A DNA stretch of 64,000 nucleotides. It comes from an uncultured Clostridia bacterium (lineage in GTDB: Bacteria; Bacillota; Clostridia; Christensenellales; Borkfalkiaceae). The stretch's first letter is position 1, and each line of letters opens with the position of its first letter. The DNA lies in NCBI GenBank assembly GCA_947087265.1, contig CAMUBY010000001.1:1-64000 (forward strand), given 5' to 3'. Below the pieces are notes generated by a model that was not told the origin of the DNA, made no database searches, and saw only the letters and a program-made list of their open reading frames with translations. Position numbers and translations under genes: made by a program. Below, one piece after another: positions 15,252 through 24,403 of this stretch.

Positions 15252-17021
15252 ATGAAAACGCTTACCGATAACAAGAAAGTGCTCGACTTCGTGAAAGAGA
15301 GCGCAGAGCTCGCACGTCCGTCCGAAATCGTCTGGATTGACGGCAGCGAAAAGCAACTCGCCGCCCTGCGCGAAGAGGCTGTGAAAACGGGAGAGATGAT
15401 TCGCTTGAATCAGGAAAAACTTCCCGGCTGCTACTATCACCGCACGGCGGAAAACGACGTTGCGCGCGTAGAGGCACGCACCTTTATCTGCTGCAAAAAC
15501 AAAGAAGACGCAGGTCCCGTCAACTACTGGATGGACCCTGCCGAAGCGTACGCACTCTGCCGCGAGATTGCGCGCGGGAAGATGGAGGGGCGCACCATGT
15601 ACGTCATTCCCTACTCCATGGGCGTGGTCGGCTCGCCGTTCTCCAAAATCGGCATCGAAGTGACCGACTCCATTTATGTTGTACTCAACATGGCAATTAT
15701 GACGCGCGTGGGGCTCGATTGCTATAAGGCGCTCGGCAAGGACGGCGACTTTATTAAGGGCTTCCACTGCAAGTGCGACGTCGACCCCGAAAAGCGCTAC
15801 ATCATGCACTTCCCCGAAGACAATACCATTATTTCGGTAAACTCCGCATACGGCGGAAACGTGCTTCTCGGCAAAAAATGTTTCGCGCTCCGTATCGCTT
15901 CTTACCTCGGCAAGAACGAGGGCTGGATGGCAGAGCATATGCTCATTCTGGGCGTCACCTATCCCGACGGCAAAAAGAAATACCTGGCGGCGGCGTTCCC
16001 TTCCGCTTGCGGCAAGACCAACCTTGCCATGCTTATTCCCCCCAAACATTATCTGGAAAAGGGCTATCGCGTAGAGTGCGTCGGCGACGACATCGCCTGG
16101 ATTCGCGTCGGCAAAGACGGCAGACTTTGGGCGGTTAACCCCGAAAACGGATTCTTCGGCGTTGCTCCCGGCACCAACGAAAAGAGCAATCCGAACGCTT
16201 TGGCGGCAACGAAAAAAGGCACGATTTTCACGAACGTCGCCATCAACCCCGAAGACAATACCGTGTGGTGGGAAGGGCTGTCTAAACCCGCGCCCGAACA
16301 CCTTATCGATTGGCTCGGCAACGAATGGACGCCCGAAAGCGGCGTGAAGGCGGCGCACCCCAATTCGCGCTTCACGGCTCCTGCCGAAAACTGCCCCTGC
16401 CTTTCGGAAATGTTCAATTCCAAAGAGGGCGTGCCGCTCGACGCTATCGTATTCGGCGGAAGAAGAGCAACCACCACGCCCCTTGTATACCAGTCGCGCG
16501 ATTGGAATCACGGCGTGTTCGTCGGCTCGATTATGTCGAGCGAAACGACGGCGGCGGCAACGGGTGCGGTCGGCGTGCTGCGCCACGACCCGATGGCGAT
16601 GAAACCTTTTGCCGGATATCACATGGCGGACTATTTCCAGCACTGGATAGACATGGGCAAAAAGGTTTCCAATCCTCCCAAAATTTTCAACGTCAACTGG
16701 TTCCGTCAGAGCGCGGACGGCGAATTTTTGTGGCCGGGCTTCGGCGACAATATGCGCGTGCTCGAATGGATTCTGAAACGCTGCGAGGGCGCGGTAGACG
16801 CAAAGGAAACGGCAATCGGCTATGTTCCTTACGCGAAGGATATCGACCTTGAAGGACTCGACTATTCCGAGAAAACGTTAGAGAGCATTCTTGAAATCGA
16901 CAAACAGCGTTGGAGTGCGGAGGCGGACGAAATCGCGGAATACTACAAACAGTTCGGCGACAGACTTCCGAAGGAACTCAAAGAGAGTCTTGCAACGCTG
17001 AAAGCAAATTGCAGCAAATAA
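15252..17021 (+). CDS. pckG: Phosphoenolpyruvate carboxykinase (GTP)
   Basis: A 589-residue GTP-type PEPCK that interconverts oxaloacetate and PEP. ATG at 15252 chosen because AGGAGG lies about 10 nt upstream; a longer frame begins within the inverted repeat. Visible: YVIPYSMGVVGSPFSKIG (about 118-135), the P-loop PSACGKTNLAM (about 249-259), the kinase-2 region CVGDDIAWI (about 276-284), and FGGRRATTTPLVYQS (about 402-416). GTP-type enzymes are less common in Firmicutes than ATP-type pckA. Regulated from the promoter and inverted repeat above. Confidence 0.95.
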   Translation: MKTLTDNKKVLDFVKESAELARPSEIVWIDGSEKQLAALREEAVKTGEMIRLNQEKLPGCYYHRTAENDVARVEARTFICCKNKEDAGPVNYWMDPAEAYALCREIARGKMEGRTMYVIPYSMGVVGSPFSKIGIEVTDSIYVVLNMAIMTRVGLDCYKALGKDGDFIKGFHCKCDVDPEKRYIMHFPEDNTIISVNSAYGGNVLLGKKCFALRIASYLGKNEGWMAEHMLILGVTYPDGKKKYLAAAFPSACGKTNLAMLIPPKHYLEKGYRVECVGDDIAWIRVGKDGRLWAVNPENGFFGVAPGTNEKSNPNALAATKKGTIFTNVAINPEDNTVWWEGLSKPAPEHLIDWLGNEWTPESGVKAAHPNSRFTAPAENCPCLSEMFNSKEGVPLDAIVFGGRRATTTPLVYQSRDWNHGVFVGSIMSSETTAAATGAVGVLRHDPMAMKPFAGYHMADYFQHWIDMGKKVSNPPKIFNVNWFRQSADGEFLWPGFGDNMRVLEWILKRCEGAVDAKETAIGYVPYAKDIDLEGLDYSEKTLESILEIDKQRWSAEADEIAEYYKQFGDRLPKELKESLATLKANCSK

Positions 17022-17044
17022 GCGAACTATATTTTCATAGAACA

Positions 17045-17075
17045 GAGGGCGGAGATTGTTGAAATCTCCGCCCTC
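17045..17075 (+). terminator. Terminator of pckG
   Basis: Thirteen-bp arms GAGGGCGGAGATT and AATCTCCGCCCTC, short loop, then CGCTGTTTATC. Strong stem but weak T-run. Confidence 0.65.
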
Positions 17076-17140
17076 GCTGTTTATCGGAAACCGCGCACCG
17101 GCGTCCAGCCGAAAAATGAGGAAAAAATTTCCAAAGAGTA

Positions 17141-17169
17141 TGGACAAGCACTTATAAATCGTATATAAT
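17141..17169 (+). promoter_or_regulatory. hppA promoter
   Basis: TGGACA (17141-17146), 17-nt spacer, TATAAT (17164-17169); 26 nt of leader before the ATG at 17196. Confidence 0.65.
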
Positions 17170-17195
17170 ATGGGCTATAAAAATAAGGAGGGAAT

Positions 17196-19400
17196 ATGAA
17201 TCTTAATCTTTTAACAATCATCGTAATGTTTGCGGTTGTGCTGGGACTCGGTTATGCCGCACTCAACTTCGTACTCACCAAAAAATTAAAAGAGGGAAAC
17301 GAGCGGATGCAGGAAATTGCGGCGGCAATCCGCGAAGGCGCGAATGCGTTTCTGCGCTACGAATACAAAATCGTAGCCATTATCGGCGCGGTAATCGCGT
17401 TGGTGCTCGGTTTGTTTATCGCTTGGGAAACGGGCGTGGCGTTCGTTCTTGGTGCAGTGCTGTCCGCGGCGGCAGGGTTCGTTGGCATGAAGATTGCAAC
17501 CTATGCAAACGTACGCGTCACCAACACGGCGAACGAAACGCGGCACATCGGTAAGACGCTGAAAGTCGCCTTCCGCGGCGGTTCGGTCATGGGGCTCTGT
17601 GTTTCGGGCTTTGCGCTTCTCGGCGTGCTCATCGTCTACCTCTGCTTCGGCTGGGCGGCGGGCATGCTCGATTTTACGGGCAACGTAGTGGAACACGTCA
17701 ACCCCATTACAAAGCAAAGTTATAATCTCTCGATTATTCTTTCGGGTTACGCGCTCGGGTGCAGTATCATCGCCATGTTTAACCGCGTAGGCGGAGGCAT
17801 TTACACGAAGGCGGCGGACATGGGTGCCGACCTTGTGGGCAAGACGGAAGCGCACATTCCCGAAGACGACCCGCGCAACCCCGCGACCATTGCGGACAAC
17901 GTGGGCGACAACGTGGGCGACGTTGCAGGGCTCGGCGCCGACCTTCTCGAAAGCTACGTCAGCGCGATTATGGCGACGGTGATTCTTGCAATCGAACTCT
18001 TCGCGCATACGGCGGCGTTGCAGATTCCCGGTGCGGCGTCGCTCTATCAGAAGATGATGCTTTTTCCCATTCTGTTTGCGGGCATCGGGCTCATCGGCTG
18101 CGTATGCGGCATTACCTTCCCGCTGATAAAGCGGAAAGCGTCCAAAAATCCGCATACCGACCTCAACCTCGCCACCTGGATTTCGGCAGGCGTTACGCTT
18201 GTCGGCGGCTGTCTTTTAAGTATCTTCTTGTTCCAGGGAGAGGGCGAATTGCTCTCGGTAGCCAAACTTCGCGCAGGTGCGGTAACGCCGTGGATAGCGG
18301 CGGCAGTCGGCATCATCGCAGGGATTTTAATCGGTATGATTTCCGAATATTATACGAGCTACGACCATAAACCCACCCGAAATATTGCCAAGGCGAGCAA
18401 AGAGGGAACGGCGCTCACCGTCACGCAGGGCATGGCGACGGGCATGATTTCGTGTATGCTTCCCGTCGTCTGTTTGGGCGTTGCGATTTTCGCGTGCTAT
18501 GCGCTGGGCGGAATGTTCGGCGTAGGGTGCGGCGCAATGGGAATGCTCTCCTTTGTTGCGGCAACCGTTTCGGTAGACACCTACGGACCTATTTCGGATA
18601 ACGCGGGCGGCATTGCGGAGATGAGCGGACTCGAACCCGAAGTGCGCGAAATTACCGATAAGCTCGACAGCGTAGGGAACACCACGGCGGCAATCGGCAA
18701 AGGTTTTGCCATCGGCAGCGCGGCGCTCGCCACCATGTCCATGATGTCGAGCTACCTGTATGCGGCGGCGGAGAGTGATTTGGATTCGCTTCTTCTCAAC
18801 ATTATCAGCGGCGATACGCTGGTCGGTGCGCTTCTCGGCGCGGCGTTGCCCTTCCTGTTCAGCGGACTTCTCATCAACGCGGTTGCGAAAGCGGCGCGTA
18901 AAATGGTAGACGAAGTGCGCGGACAATTCCGCGACCGTCCCGGCATTCTCTCGGGCGAGGAAAAGCCCGACTACAAGCGGTGCATCACAATTTCTTCGCA
19001 GGGCGCGTTGAAGCAGATGATTCTTCCCGCGATACTTGCAATCGCGTTCCCCATTGTGTGCGGGTTTCTGTTCGGCGCACAGTTCGTCGGCGGTATCTTA
19101 ATCGGCGCAACGCTTTCGGCAATCATGCTCGCTATCTATACGGGCAATGCGGGCGGCGCGTGGGACAACGCGAAGAAGTATATCGAATCGGGCGGCGTCG
19201 AGGGCGCGGGCAAGGGCTCGCCCGAACACGACGCGGCAGTCGTCGGCGATACCGTGGGCGACCCGCTCAAAGATACGGTAGGACCTTCGCTCGACATTCT
19301 CATTAAAATTATGAGCACCGTTTCGCTGGTCTGCGTAGTAGTTTTCAAAAATTACAATCTGTTGCAAATTCCTGCTTTGCAGGGTTTGTTCGGCGGTTAA
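17196..19400 (+). CDS. hppA: Membrane-bound ion-translocating pyrophosphatase
   Basis: A 734-residue, roughly 16-helix pump that couples PPi hydrolysis to H+ or Na+ export. Signature ADMGADLVGKTEAHIPEDDPRNPATIADNVGDNVGD (about 205-240) supplies the Asp and Lys residues that bind Mg-PPi. The GNTTAAIGKG segment (about 490-499) has Ala rather than Lys, the marker of the K+-dependent subfamily, so Na+ or H+ pumping dependent on K+ is expected. The pumped ion cannot be read from sequence alone. GGAGGG precedes the ATG. Stands alone between two terminators. Confidence 0.95.
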   Translation: MNLNLLTIIVMFAVVLGLGYAALNFVLTKKLKEGNERMQEIAAAIREGANAFLRYEYKIVAIIGAVIALVLGLFIAWETGVAFVLGAVLSAAAGFVGMKIATYANVRVTNTANETRHIGKTLKVAFRGGSVMGLCVSGFALLGVLIVYLCFGWAAGMLDFTGNVVEHVNPITKQSYNLSIILSGYALGCSIIAMFNRVGGGIYTKAADMGADLVGKTEAHIPEDDPRNPATIADNVGDNVGDVAGLGADLLESYVSAIMATVILAIELFAHTAALQIPGAASLYQKMMLFPILFAGIGLIGCVCGITFPLIKRKASKNPHTDLNLATWISAGVTLVGGCLLSIFLFQGEGELLSVAKLRAGAVTPWIAAAVGIIAGILIGMISEYYTSYDHKPTRNIAKASKEGTALTVTQGMATGMISCMLPVVCLGVAIFACYALGGMFGVGCGAMGMLSFVAATVSVDTYGPISDNAGGIAEMSGLEPEVREITDKLDSVGNTTAAIGKGFAIGSAALATMSMMSSYLYAAAESDLDSLLLNIISGDTLVGALLGAALPFLFSGLLINAVAKAARKMVDEVRGQFRDRPGILSGEEKPDYKRCITISSQGALKQMILPAILAIAFPIVCGFLFGAQFVGGILIGATLSAIMLAIYTGNAGGAWDNAKKYIESGGVEGAGKGSPEHDAAVVGDTVGDPLKDTVGPSLDILIKIMSTVSLVCVVVFKNYNLLQIPALQGLFGG

Positions 19401-19409
19401 GCAAAAAGA

Positions 19410-19439
19410 AAAAAGCCTTCCCGAAAAGGAAGGCTTTTT
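19410..19439. terminator. Bidirectional terminator
   Basis: AAAAAGCCTTCC and GGAAGGCTTTTT arms with a 6-nt loop between the convergent hppA and deoR-type genes. Confidence 0.9.
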
Positions 19440-19451
19440 GATTGCCGTTTT

Positions 19452-20210
19452 TTACATGACGACGATATTCTTTTCTTCAAACAACTCTTTCATGTCGGAA
19501 GGGAAGTTGCCGTCGGTGATGAGCACGTCGATTTCGCTCATGTGGCAGAATGTGTAAGGCTGCACTTTACCGATTTTGGAACTGTCGAGCATCATATACA
19601 GCGACTTTGCTTTTGCGCGTACCTTTTTCAAAAGGTCGGCTTCGATTTGCGACGTGCAGGAAAAGCCGTTTTCGGGCGTAAACGCCGAGGCGGAAATAAT
19701 AGCAAGTTCAAAGTTGGTATTGTCGAAGTATGCCTTTGCCATGGGGGAAGCCGTGGAAAGGTTTTCTTTCATTACCTGACCGCCCACCATCGTAACGTTA
19801 ATGTTTTTCTTTTTCGCAAGCTCCATGGCAACCGCGAGACCGTTTGTAAATACGTGTACTTTTACGTCGGGGAAGTTCTTGGCAAGGTACATTGCGGTTG
19901 TGCCGCCGTCGATGAACAGCGAGCAGTCCTCGTCGATAAGGCTTGCCGCCTTTTCCGCAATCACGATTTTTTCGTCGGTGTGAATGGTTGCTTTTTTTAC
20001 GTACGGCTCGCCGGAAACTTTCTGCACTTCTTTCACGGACATTGCGCCGCCGCGGACGCGGATAATGCGCCCCTGCTGTTCGAGCTGAAACAAATCTCTG
20101 CGCAGAGTCATCTGCGAAACGTCGGGAAAAAACTCGTCGAGTTGTTCCAGAGAAAGTTTGCCTCTTTTGTCTAAAAGTTCTGCAATTTCTTCGATACGGT
20201 CCCGTTTCAT
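19452..20210 (-). CDS. DeoR/GlpR family transcriptional regulator
   Basis: A 252-residue repressor. ATG at 20210 chosen for AGGGAG 8 nt upstream. N-terminal helix-turn-helix SLEQLDEFFPDVSQMTLRRDLFQLEQQGRIIRVRGGA (about 19-55), then a C-terminal sugar-phosphate-sensing domain with DGGTTAMYLAK (about 102-112) and VGGQ. Members usually control sugar catabolism, but no PTS or sugar operon is adjacent; it faces cysE divergently. Its regulon cannot be deduced from context. Confidence 0.85.
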   Translation of the reverse strand: MKRDRIEEIAELLDKRGKLSLEQLDEFFPDVSQMTLRRDLFQLEQQGRIIRVRGGAMSVKEVQKVSGEPYVKKATIHTDEKIVIAEKAASLIDEDCSLFIDGGTTAMYLAKNFPDVKVHVFTNGLAVAMELAKKKNINVTMVGGQVMKENLSTASPMAKAYFDNTNFELAIISASAFTPENGFSCTSQIEADLLKKVRAKAKSLYMMLDSSKIGKVQPYTFCHMSEIDVLITDGNFPSDMKELFEEKNIVVM

Positions 20211-20245
20211 AAATTTACTCCCTTTTCGATTTATTTGTGTGAAAA

Positions 20246-20274
20246 ATTCTAACATGAAAAAATGAAAAAGGCAA
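20246..20274 (-). promoter_or_regulatory. Promoter of the DeoR-type gene
   Basis: TTGCCT (20274..20269), 17-nt spacer, TAGAAT (20251..20246). Just upstream lies a small inverted repeat TTTTCAT/ATGAAAA (20291-20309) that could be an operator. Confidence 0.55.
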
Positions 20275-20423
20275 GCGTTTCACAAAAAATTTTCATAAAA
20301 AATGAAAATTTAGTCATTTGGTTACATTTTTTCGTATAATTCGTGATAAATGTAAATTATTCACACAATGAAAACGCGTCAACGGCAAGGAAAAATCTCT
20401 TTTCCGCACATGGGCGGAATGCT

Positions 20424-20452
20424 TGCTTTTTGATACGGAAAATGCTACAATT
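20424..20452 (+). promoter_or_regulatory. cysE promoter
   Basis: TTGCTT (20424-20429), 17-nt spacer, TACAAT (20447-20452), about 95 nt before the cysE start. The gene-free interval from 20211 to 20547 is accounted for by this promoter, the hairpin below and the divergent deoR-type promoter. Confidence 0.65.
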
Positions 20453-20495
20453 TAAGGCGCTCGAAATTTTCGTTTTTCCATGCGGAACGGTTTGG

Positions 20496-20541
20496 AGCCT
20501 CTGTCGATATAATAATAAAGAATTATATCGGAAAAGAGGCT
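20496..20541 (+). promoter_or_regulatory. Hairpin sequestering the cysE ribosome-binding site
   Basis: Outer stem AGCCTCT (20496-20502) with AGAGGCT (20535-20541); inner stem CGATATAAT (20505-20513) with ATTATATCG (20522-20530); 8-nt loop. The Shine-Dalgarno AGAGG (20535-20539) forms the 3' arm, 8 nt before the GTG. This would lower cysE translation unless something opens it. No T-box features were seen. Confidence 0.65.
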
Positions 20542-20547
20542 TGGAAA

Positions 20548-21207
20548 GTGTTTTTTTCAAATCTTCGCAAGGACGTGAACGCCGCAAAGCGGAACGACCC
20601 CGCCGCGCGGAATAAATTTGAAATCTGGCTCACCTACTCGGGCGTGCGCGCACTCATCTGGCACCGCCGCGCGCACCTACTGCACAAAATGCGCCTCAAA
20701 CTTCTTGCGCGGATGTGTTCGCAGTGGGCGAAATTCCGAACGGGAATCGAAATCCACCCCGCCGCCAAAATCGCACCCGGCGTATTCATCGACCACGGCG
20801 CGGGCGTCGTCATCGGAGAGACGGCGGAAGTAAAAGAGGGCGTTGTGATTTATCAGGGGGTCACGCTCGGCGGCACGGGCAAGGAAAAGGGGAAACGCCA
20901 CCCCACCGTAGAAAAGAACGTCACGATTTCGTGCGGCGCGAAAGTACTCGGCGGCTTTACCGTGGGCGAGGGCGCAAGAATCGGCGCTGGCGCGGTCGTC
21001 TTAAAACCCGTTCCGCCCTATGCAACCGTGGTGGGCGTGCCCGGCAGAGTCGTGCGCGTCAACGGCGAAAAAACGCAGAATTCTTCCGCCGCAGTGGACG
21101 GAAATATCAAAGAAGAAATAAGCGCGCTCCGCGAGAGAGTGCATGAACTCGAAGAAAAATTAAAAAAATTTTGCGCGGAAAAGGAGAATCACCGTGAAGA
21201 TATATAA
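20548..21207 (+). CDS. cysE: Serine O-acetyltransferase CysE
   Basis: A 219-residue enzyme that makes O-acetylserine, the precursor cysK turns into cysteine. GTG start with AGAGG 8 nt upstream. An N-terminal helical domain (DPAARNKFEIWLTYSGVRALIWHRRAH) is followed by the left-handed beta-helix with GIEIHPAAKIAPGVFIDHGAGVVIGETAEV (about 66-95) and GAVVLKPVPPYATVVGVPGR. The C-terminal end carries a coiled helix of about 30 residues. First gene of the cysE-cysS-alaS-acetyltransferase operon; its stop overlaps cysS by 14 nt. Confidence 0.93.
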   Translation: MFFSNLRKDVNAAKRNDPAARNKFEIWLTYSGVRALIWHRRAHLLHKMRLKLLARMCSQWAKFRTGIEIHPAAKIAPGVFIDHGAGVVIGETAEVKEGVVIYQGVTLGGTGKEKGKRHPTVEKNVTISCGAKVLGGFTVGEGARIGAGAVVLKPVPPYATVVGVPGRVVRVNGEKTQNSSAAVDGNIKEEISALRERVHELEEKLKKFCAEKENHREDI

Positions 21208-22579
21208 TTCGCTCACCCGAAGAAAAGAAGCGTTTGAACCGCTTGAAAAAGGGAAAGTGAAAATGTACGCCTGCGGCATCACCGTATCGGGCGAGGCGCA
21301 TATCGGGCACGCGTTTCAGGCGCTCATTTACGACGTGTTCCGTAAATTTTTTGAAAAGCAGGGCTACGAAGTTTCCTATGCGCGGAACTATACCGACGTA
21401 GACGATAAGATTATCGCGCGCTCCAAAGAGACGGGCATTCCCGCGGACAAGTACGCCGCAATGATGATTGAAAAAATCGACCGCGAGATGGCGCGCGCCG
21501 AAATCGACGAGCCTACGCTCTGGCTCAAAGCCACGGAAAATATCGGTAACATAATTTCCTTTATTCAGGAGCTCATCGACAAAGGTCACGCCTATGCGGC
21601 GGAGAACGGAGACGTGTATTTCGACGTCGATTCTTTTCCTGCTTACGGCGCGCTTTCGGGCAGGAGCAAGGAAGATATGCTGGACGGCGTGCGCGTGGAG
21701 AACGACAGCGCAAAGAAAAACGCCTACGACTTCACGCTCTGGAAATCAGCAAAGGAAGGGGAAATTCAATGGGATTCCCCGTGGGGGAAGGGTCGCCCCG
21801 GCTGGCACATCGAATGTTCGGCAATGAACCGCGCGGCGTTCGGCGACCAAATTGATTTGCACGGCGGCGGCAGAGATTTGATTTTCCCGCACCACGAAAA
21901 CGAAATCGCGCAGAGCGAGGCGCTCACGGGCAAACGCTTTGCAAAGTACTGGACGCACAACGGTCTCATTAAGGTAAACGGACAGAAGATGAGCAAGTCG
22001 CTCGGCAACAGTCTGCTTCTTTCCGATTTGCTGGACGAATACTCGCCCGACGCTATCAAGTTTGCGCTGCTCTCCACCAACTACCGCGGAGATTTGAATA
22101 TCACGGATACGCTGTTTTCGGAAGCGGAAGAACACCTCGCGCGGTTTTATTATCTGATTCTGAAAGCGGAAGAAACGTTCCCGAACGAAAGCGGCAGGGC
22201 GGCGGAAATCGATAAAAAGTTCGACGAAGCCATGAGCGACGATTTCAACACCGCGCTTGCACTGTCCGATTTATTCGGTTATTTCAAAGAGGTTGCGCGG
22301 CTTACGGCGGAGGGGAATCCCCGCGCAAGACAGATAACCAACCAAATCAAAGAAACGTACGCGCTGTTGGGGATTTTCAAAAAGCCTGCGGCGGAATATC
22401 TTGCAAAGTACGCAAAAAGTGCAGAGATTCCCGAAGAAGTTAGGGCGGTTGCCGAAGAACGGCAACAGGCACGCAGAGAGAAAAACTGGGCGAAGTCGGA
22501 CGAGTTGCGCGAGAAGTTAAAGGAACTCGGCTATGCGGTGAAAGACCAAAAAGACGGCTTTGAACTGAGCAAACTGTAA
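21194..22579 (+). CDS. cysS: Cysteine--tRNA ligase
   Basis: Class I CysRS, 461 residues. The N-terminal zinc Cys lies in YACGITVSGEAHIGHAF (about 21-37), which also carries the HIGH motif; the KMSKS motif is KMSKSLGNS (about 265-273). The zinc site also includes WHIECSAM and GGGRDLIFPHHENE. The first motif (CGITVSG in place of the common CGPTVYD) is an uncommon variant. GTG start with AAGGAG upstream. Overlaps cysE, a pairing conserved in Firmicutes. Confidence 0.94.
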   Translation: MKIYNSLTRRKEAFEPLEKGKVKMYACGITVSGEAHIGHAFQALIYDVFRKFFEKQGYEVSYARNYTDVDDKIIARSKETGIPADKYAAMMIEKIDREMARAEIDEPTLWLKATENIGNIISFIQELIDKGHAYAAENGDVYFDVDSFPAYGALSGRSKEDMLDGVRVENDSAKKNAYDFTLWKSAKEGEIQWDSPWGKGRPGWHIECSAMNRAAFGDQIDLHGGGRDLIFPHHENEIAQSEALTGKRFAKYWTHNGLIKVNGQKMSKSLGNSLLLSDLLDEYSPDAIKFALLSTNYRGDLNITDTLFSEAEEHLARFYYLILKAEETFPNESGRAAEIDKKFDEAMSDDFNTALALSDLFGYFKEVARLTAEGNPRARQITNQIKETYALLGIFKKPAAEYLAKYAKSAEIPEEVRAVAEERQQARREKNWAKSDELREKLKELGYAVKDQKDGFELSKL

Positions 22580-22588
22580 GGAGAAATT

Positions 22589-24403
22589 ATGAAAATTACT
22601 TCCAAAGAATTAAGACAAAAATGGATTTCCTTTTATGAAAGCAAAGAGCATATCGACATCGGCGCGGTGTCGCTCATCGGCGACGGCACCACGGGCGTCA
22701 TGTTCAACGTTGCGGGAATGCAGCCGCTCATGCCCTATCTTTTAGGCAAGCCGCATCCGAGCGGGAAAAAGCGTCTTTGCAATATCCAGGGCTGCGTGCG
22801 CACGGTCGATATCGATTCGGTGGGCGACCCCTCGCACTTCACGTTTTTCGAGATGATGGGGAACTGGTCGCTCGGCGACTATTTCAAAAAAGAAAAAACC
22901 GCCTGGACGTTTGAGCTTTTAACGCAGGTGTTCGGGCTGGATAAGGACAAGCTGTGTGTGACCGTGTTCGAGGGCAACGATTCCGTTCCGCGCGACAGCG
23001 AAACGGCTGAACTGCTCAAAAATCTCGGCATTGCGGAGGAGCATATTTTCTATCTGCCCAAAGAGGACAACTGGTGGGAACTCGAAGGCACCGTCGGCAC
23101 GCCCTGCGGACCGGACAACGAATGGTTCTATCCGCTCGACGGCGGCAAGAAAAATCCCGTCTTCCCCGACGACTACGTGGAAATCGGAAACGACGTGTAT
23201 ATGCAGTACAAAAAGACGGCGACGGGCTACGAGCCGCTCCAAAATAAAAACGTGGATACGGGGTTCGGGTTCGACAGAATGCTGTTGTTCTTGAACGGAC
23301 TTTCGGACGGTTATCAAACGGATTTGTTTCTGCCTGCGATTGAGAAACTCGAAACGCTTTCGGGGAAGCGTTACGCGGAGGGCGGCGAAGCGCAGAAGGC
23401 GATGCGTATCATCGCAGACCACACGCGCACGACCGTGCTGTTAATCGGCGACGAGCAGGGTATTCTTCCCTCGAACACGGGTGCGGGCTATATTCTGCGC
23501 CGTATCATGCGTCGTGCCATTCGCTATTGCAAATCTATCGGCATTTCTTCGGATGCGATGACGGCGGTTGCAGAAATCTTTATCGGCGAAGTGTACGGCG
23601 AAGCGTACCCCAACCTGATTGAAAAGAAAGGCTATATACTTGAAGAGATTGCAAAGGAAGCGGAGCGTTTTGAATCCACCCTCGCGCAGGGCATGAAAGA
23701 GTTTGAAAAGTGCGTGAACGGTCTGGAACGCAAGAATGCGTTTATGGCGCAGAGCAATCCCGATTATATAAAGGAAACAGTCATCGGCGGTAAGCAGGCG
23801 TTCCGCCTTTACGATACCTACGGTTTCCCGCTCGAACTTACCGAGGAACTTGCGGCGGAAAAGGGGCTTAGAGTAGACGTCAAAGGGTTTGAGGAAGCGT
23901 TCAAGGAACATCAGGAAAAGAGCCGCGTGTTGCCCACGGGGCAGTTCAAGGGCGGCTTGGAAAGCCACTCGGAAAAAGCGACGGCATACCACACGGCAAC
24001 CCACCTTCTGAACGCTGCGCTCAAACAGGTGCTTTCGCCCGACTGTAACCAGAAAGGCAGTAACATTACGGACGAGCGTATGCGCTTCGACTTTAATTTC
24101 CCGCGCCCCATGACGGAGGAGGAAATTGCGGCGGTCGAGAAACTCGTCAACGAAAAAATCAAGGAAGATATTACCGTCGTTTATCAGGAAATGAGTCTGG
24201 AAGAGGCGCGCGCGCAGGGCTTCGTCGGCGTGTTTGACAGTAAGTACGGCGACGTTGTAAAGACGTATTCCGTCGGCGAATTTTCCAAAGAAATGTGCGG
24301 GGGGCCGCACGTGGAACGGACGGGCGTGCTCGGAAAATTCAGAATCGTGAAAGAACAGTCGTCCTCTTCTGGCGTGAGGAGAATCAAGGCGGTTTTGGAA
24401 TAA
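22589..24403 (+). CDS. alaS: Alanine--tRNA ligase, short form
   Basis: A 604-residue AlaRS, against about 870 in most bacteria. The class II catalytic domain (FEMMGNWSLGDYF; GTPCGPDNEWF), the tRNA-recognition domain and the editing domain zinc motifs HTATH (about 471-475) and CGGPH (about 570-574) are all present. The protein ends shortly after the editing domain (VRRIKAVLE), so the DHHA1/C-Ala part that helps bind tRNA and dimerise is missing. No remnant is seen downstream: the next gene starts immediately after the stop. Such short forms exist in other lineages, but the function without C-Ala is inference. Confidence 0.92.
   Translation: MKITSKELRQKWISFYESKEHIDIGAVSLIGDGTTGVMFNVAGMQPLMPYLLGKPHPSGKKRLCNIQGCVRTVDIDSVGDPSHFTFFEMMGNWSLGDYFKKEKTAWTFELLTQVFGLDKDKLCVTVFEGNDSVPRDSETAELLKNLGIAEEHIFYLPKEDNWWELEGTVGTPCGPDNEWFYPLDGGKKNPVFPDDYVEIGNDVYMQYKKTATGYEPLQNKNVDTGFGFDRMLLFLNGLSDGYQTDLFLPAIEKLETLSGKRYAEGGEAQKAMRIIADHTRTTVLLIGDEQGILPSNTGAGYILRRIMRRAIRYCKSIGISSDAMTAVAEIFIGEVYGEAYPNLIEKKGYILEEIAKEAERFESTLAQGMKEFEKCVNGLERKNAFMAQSNPDYIKETVIGGKQAFRLYDTYGFPLELTEELAAEKGLRVDVKGFEEAFKEHQEKSRVLPTGQFKGGLESHSEKATAYHTATHLLNAALKQVLSPDCNQKGSNITDERMRFDFNFPRPMTEEEIAAVEKLVNEKIKEDITVVYQEMSLEEARAQGFVGVFDSKYGDVVKTYSVGEFSKEMCGGPHVERTGVLGKFRIVKEQSSSSGVRRIKAVLE

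Noticed and set aside
15234..16643. Long minus-strand frame (469 codons) across pckG
   Set aside because: It lies antisense to the well-conserved PEPCK gene, has no ribosome-binding site and a composition typical of a reverse-strand shadow of GC-rich codons.
20453..20547. T-box upstream of cysE/cysS
   Set aside because: No T-box sequence or antiterminator, and the leader is too short; a simple ribosome-binding-site hairpin explains it better.
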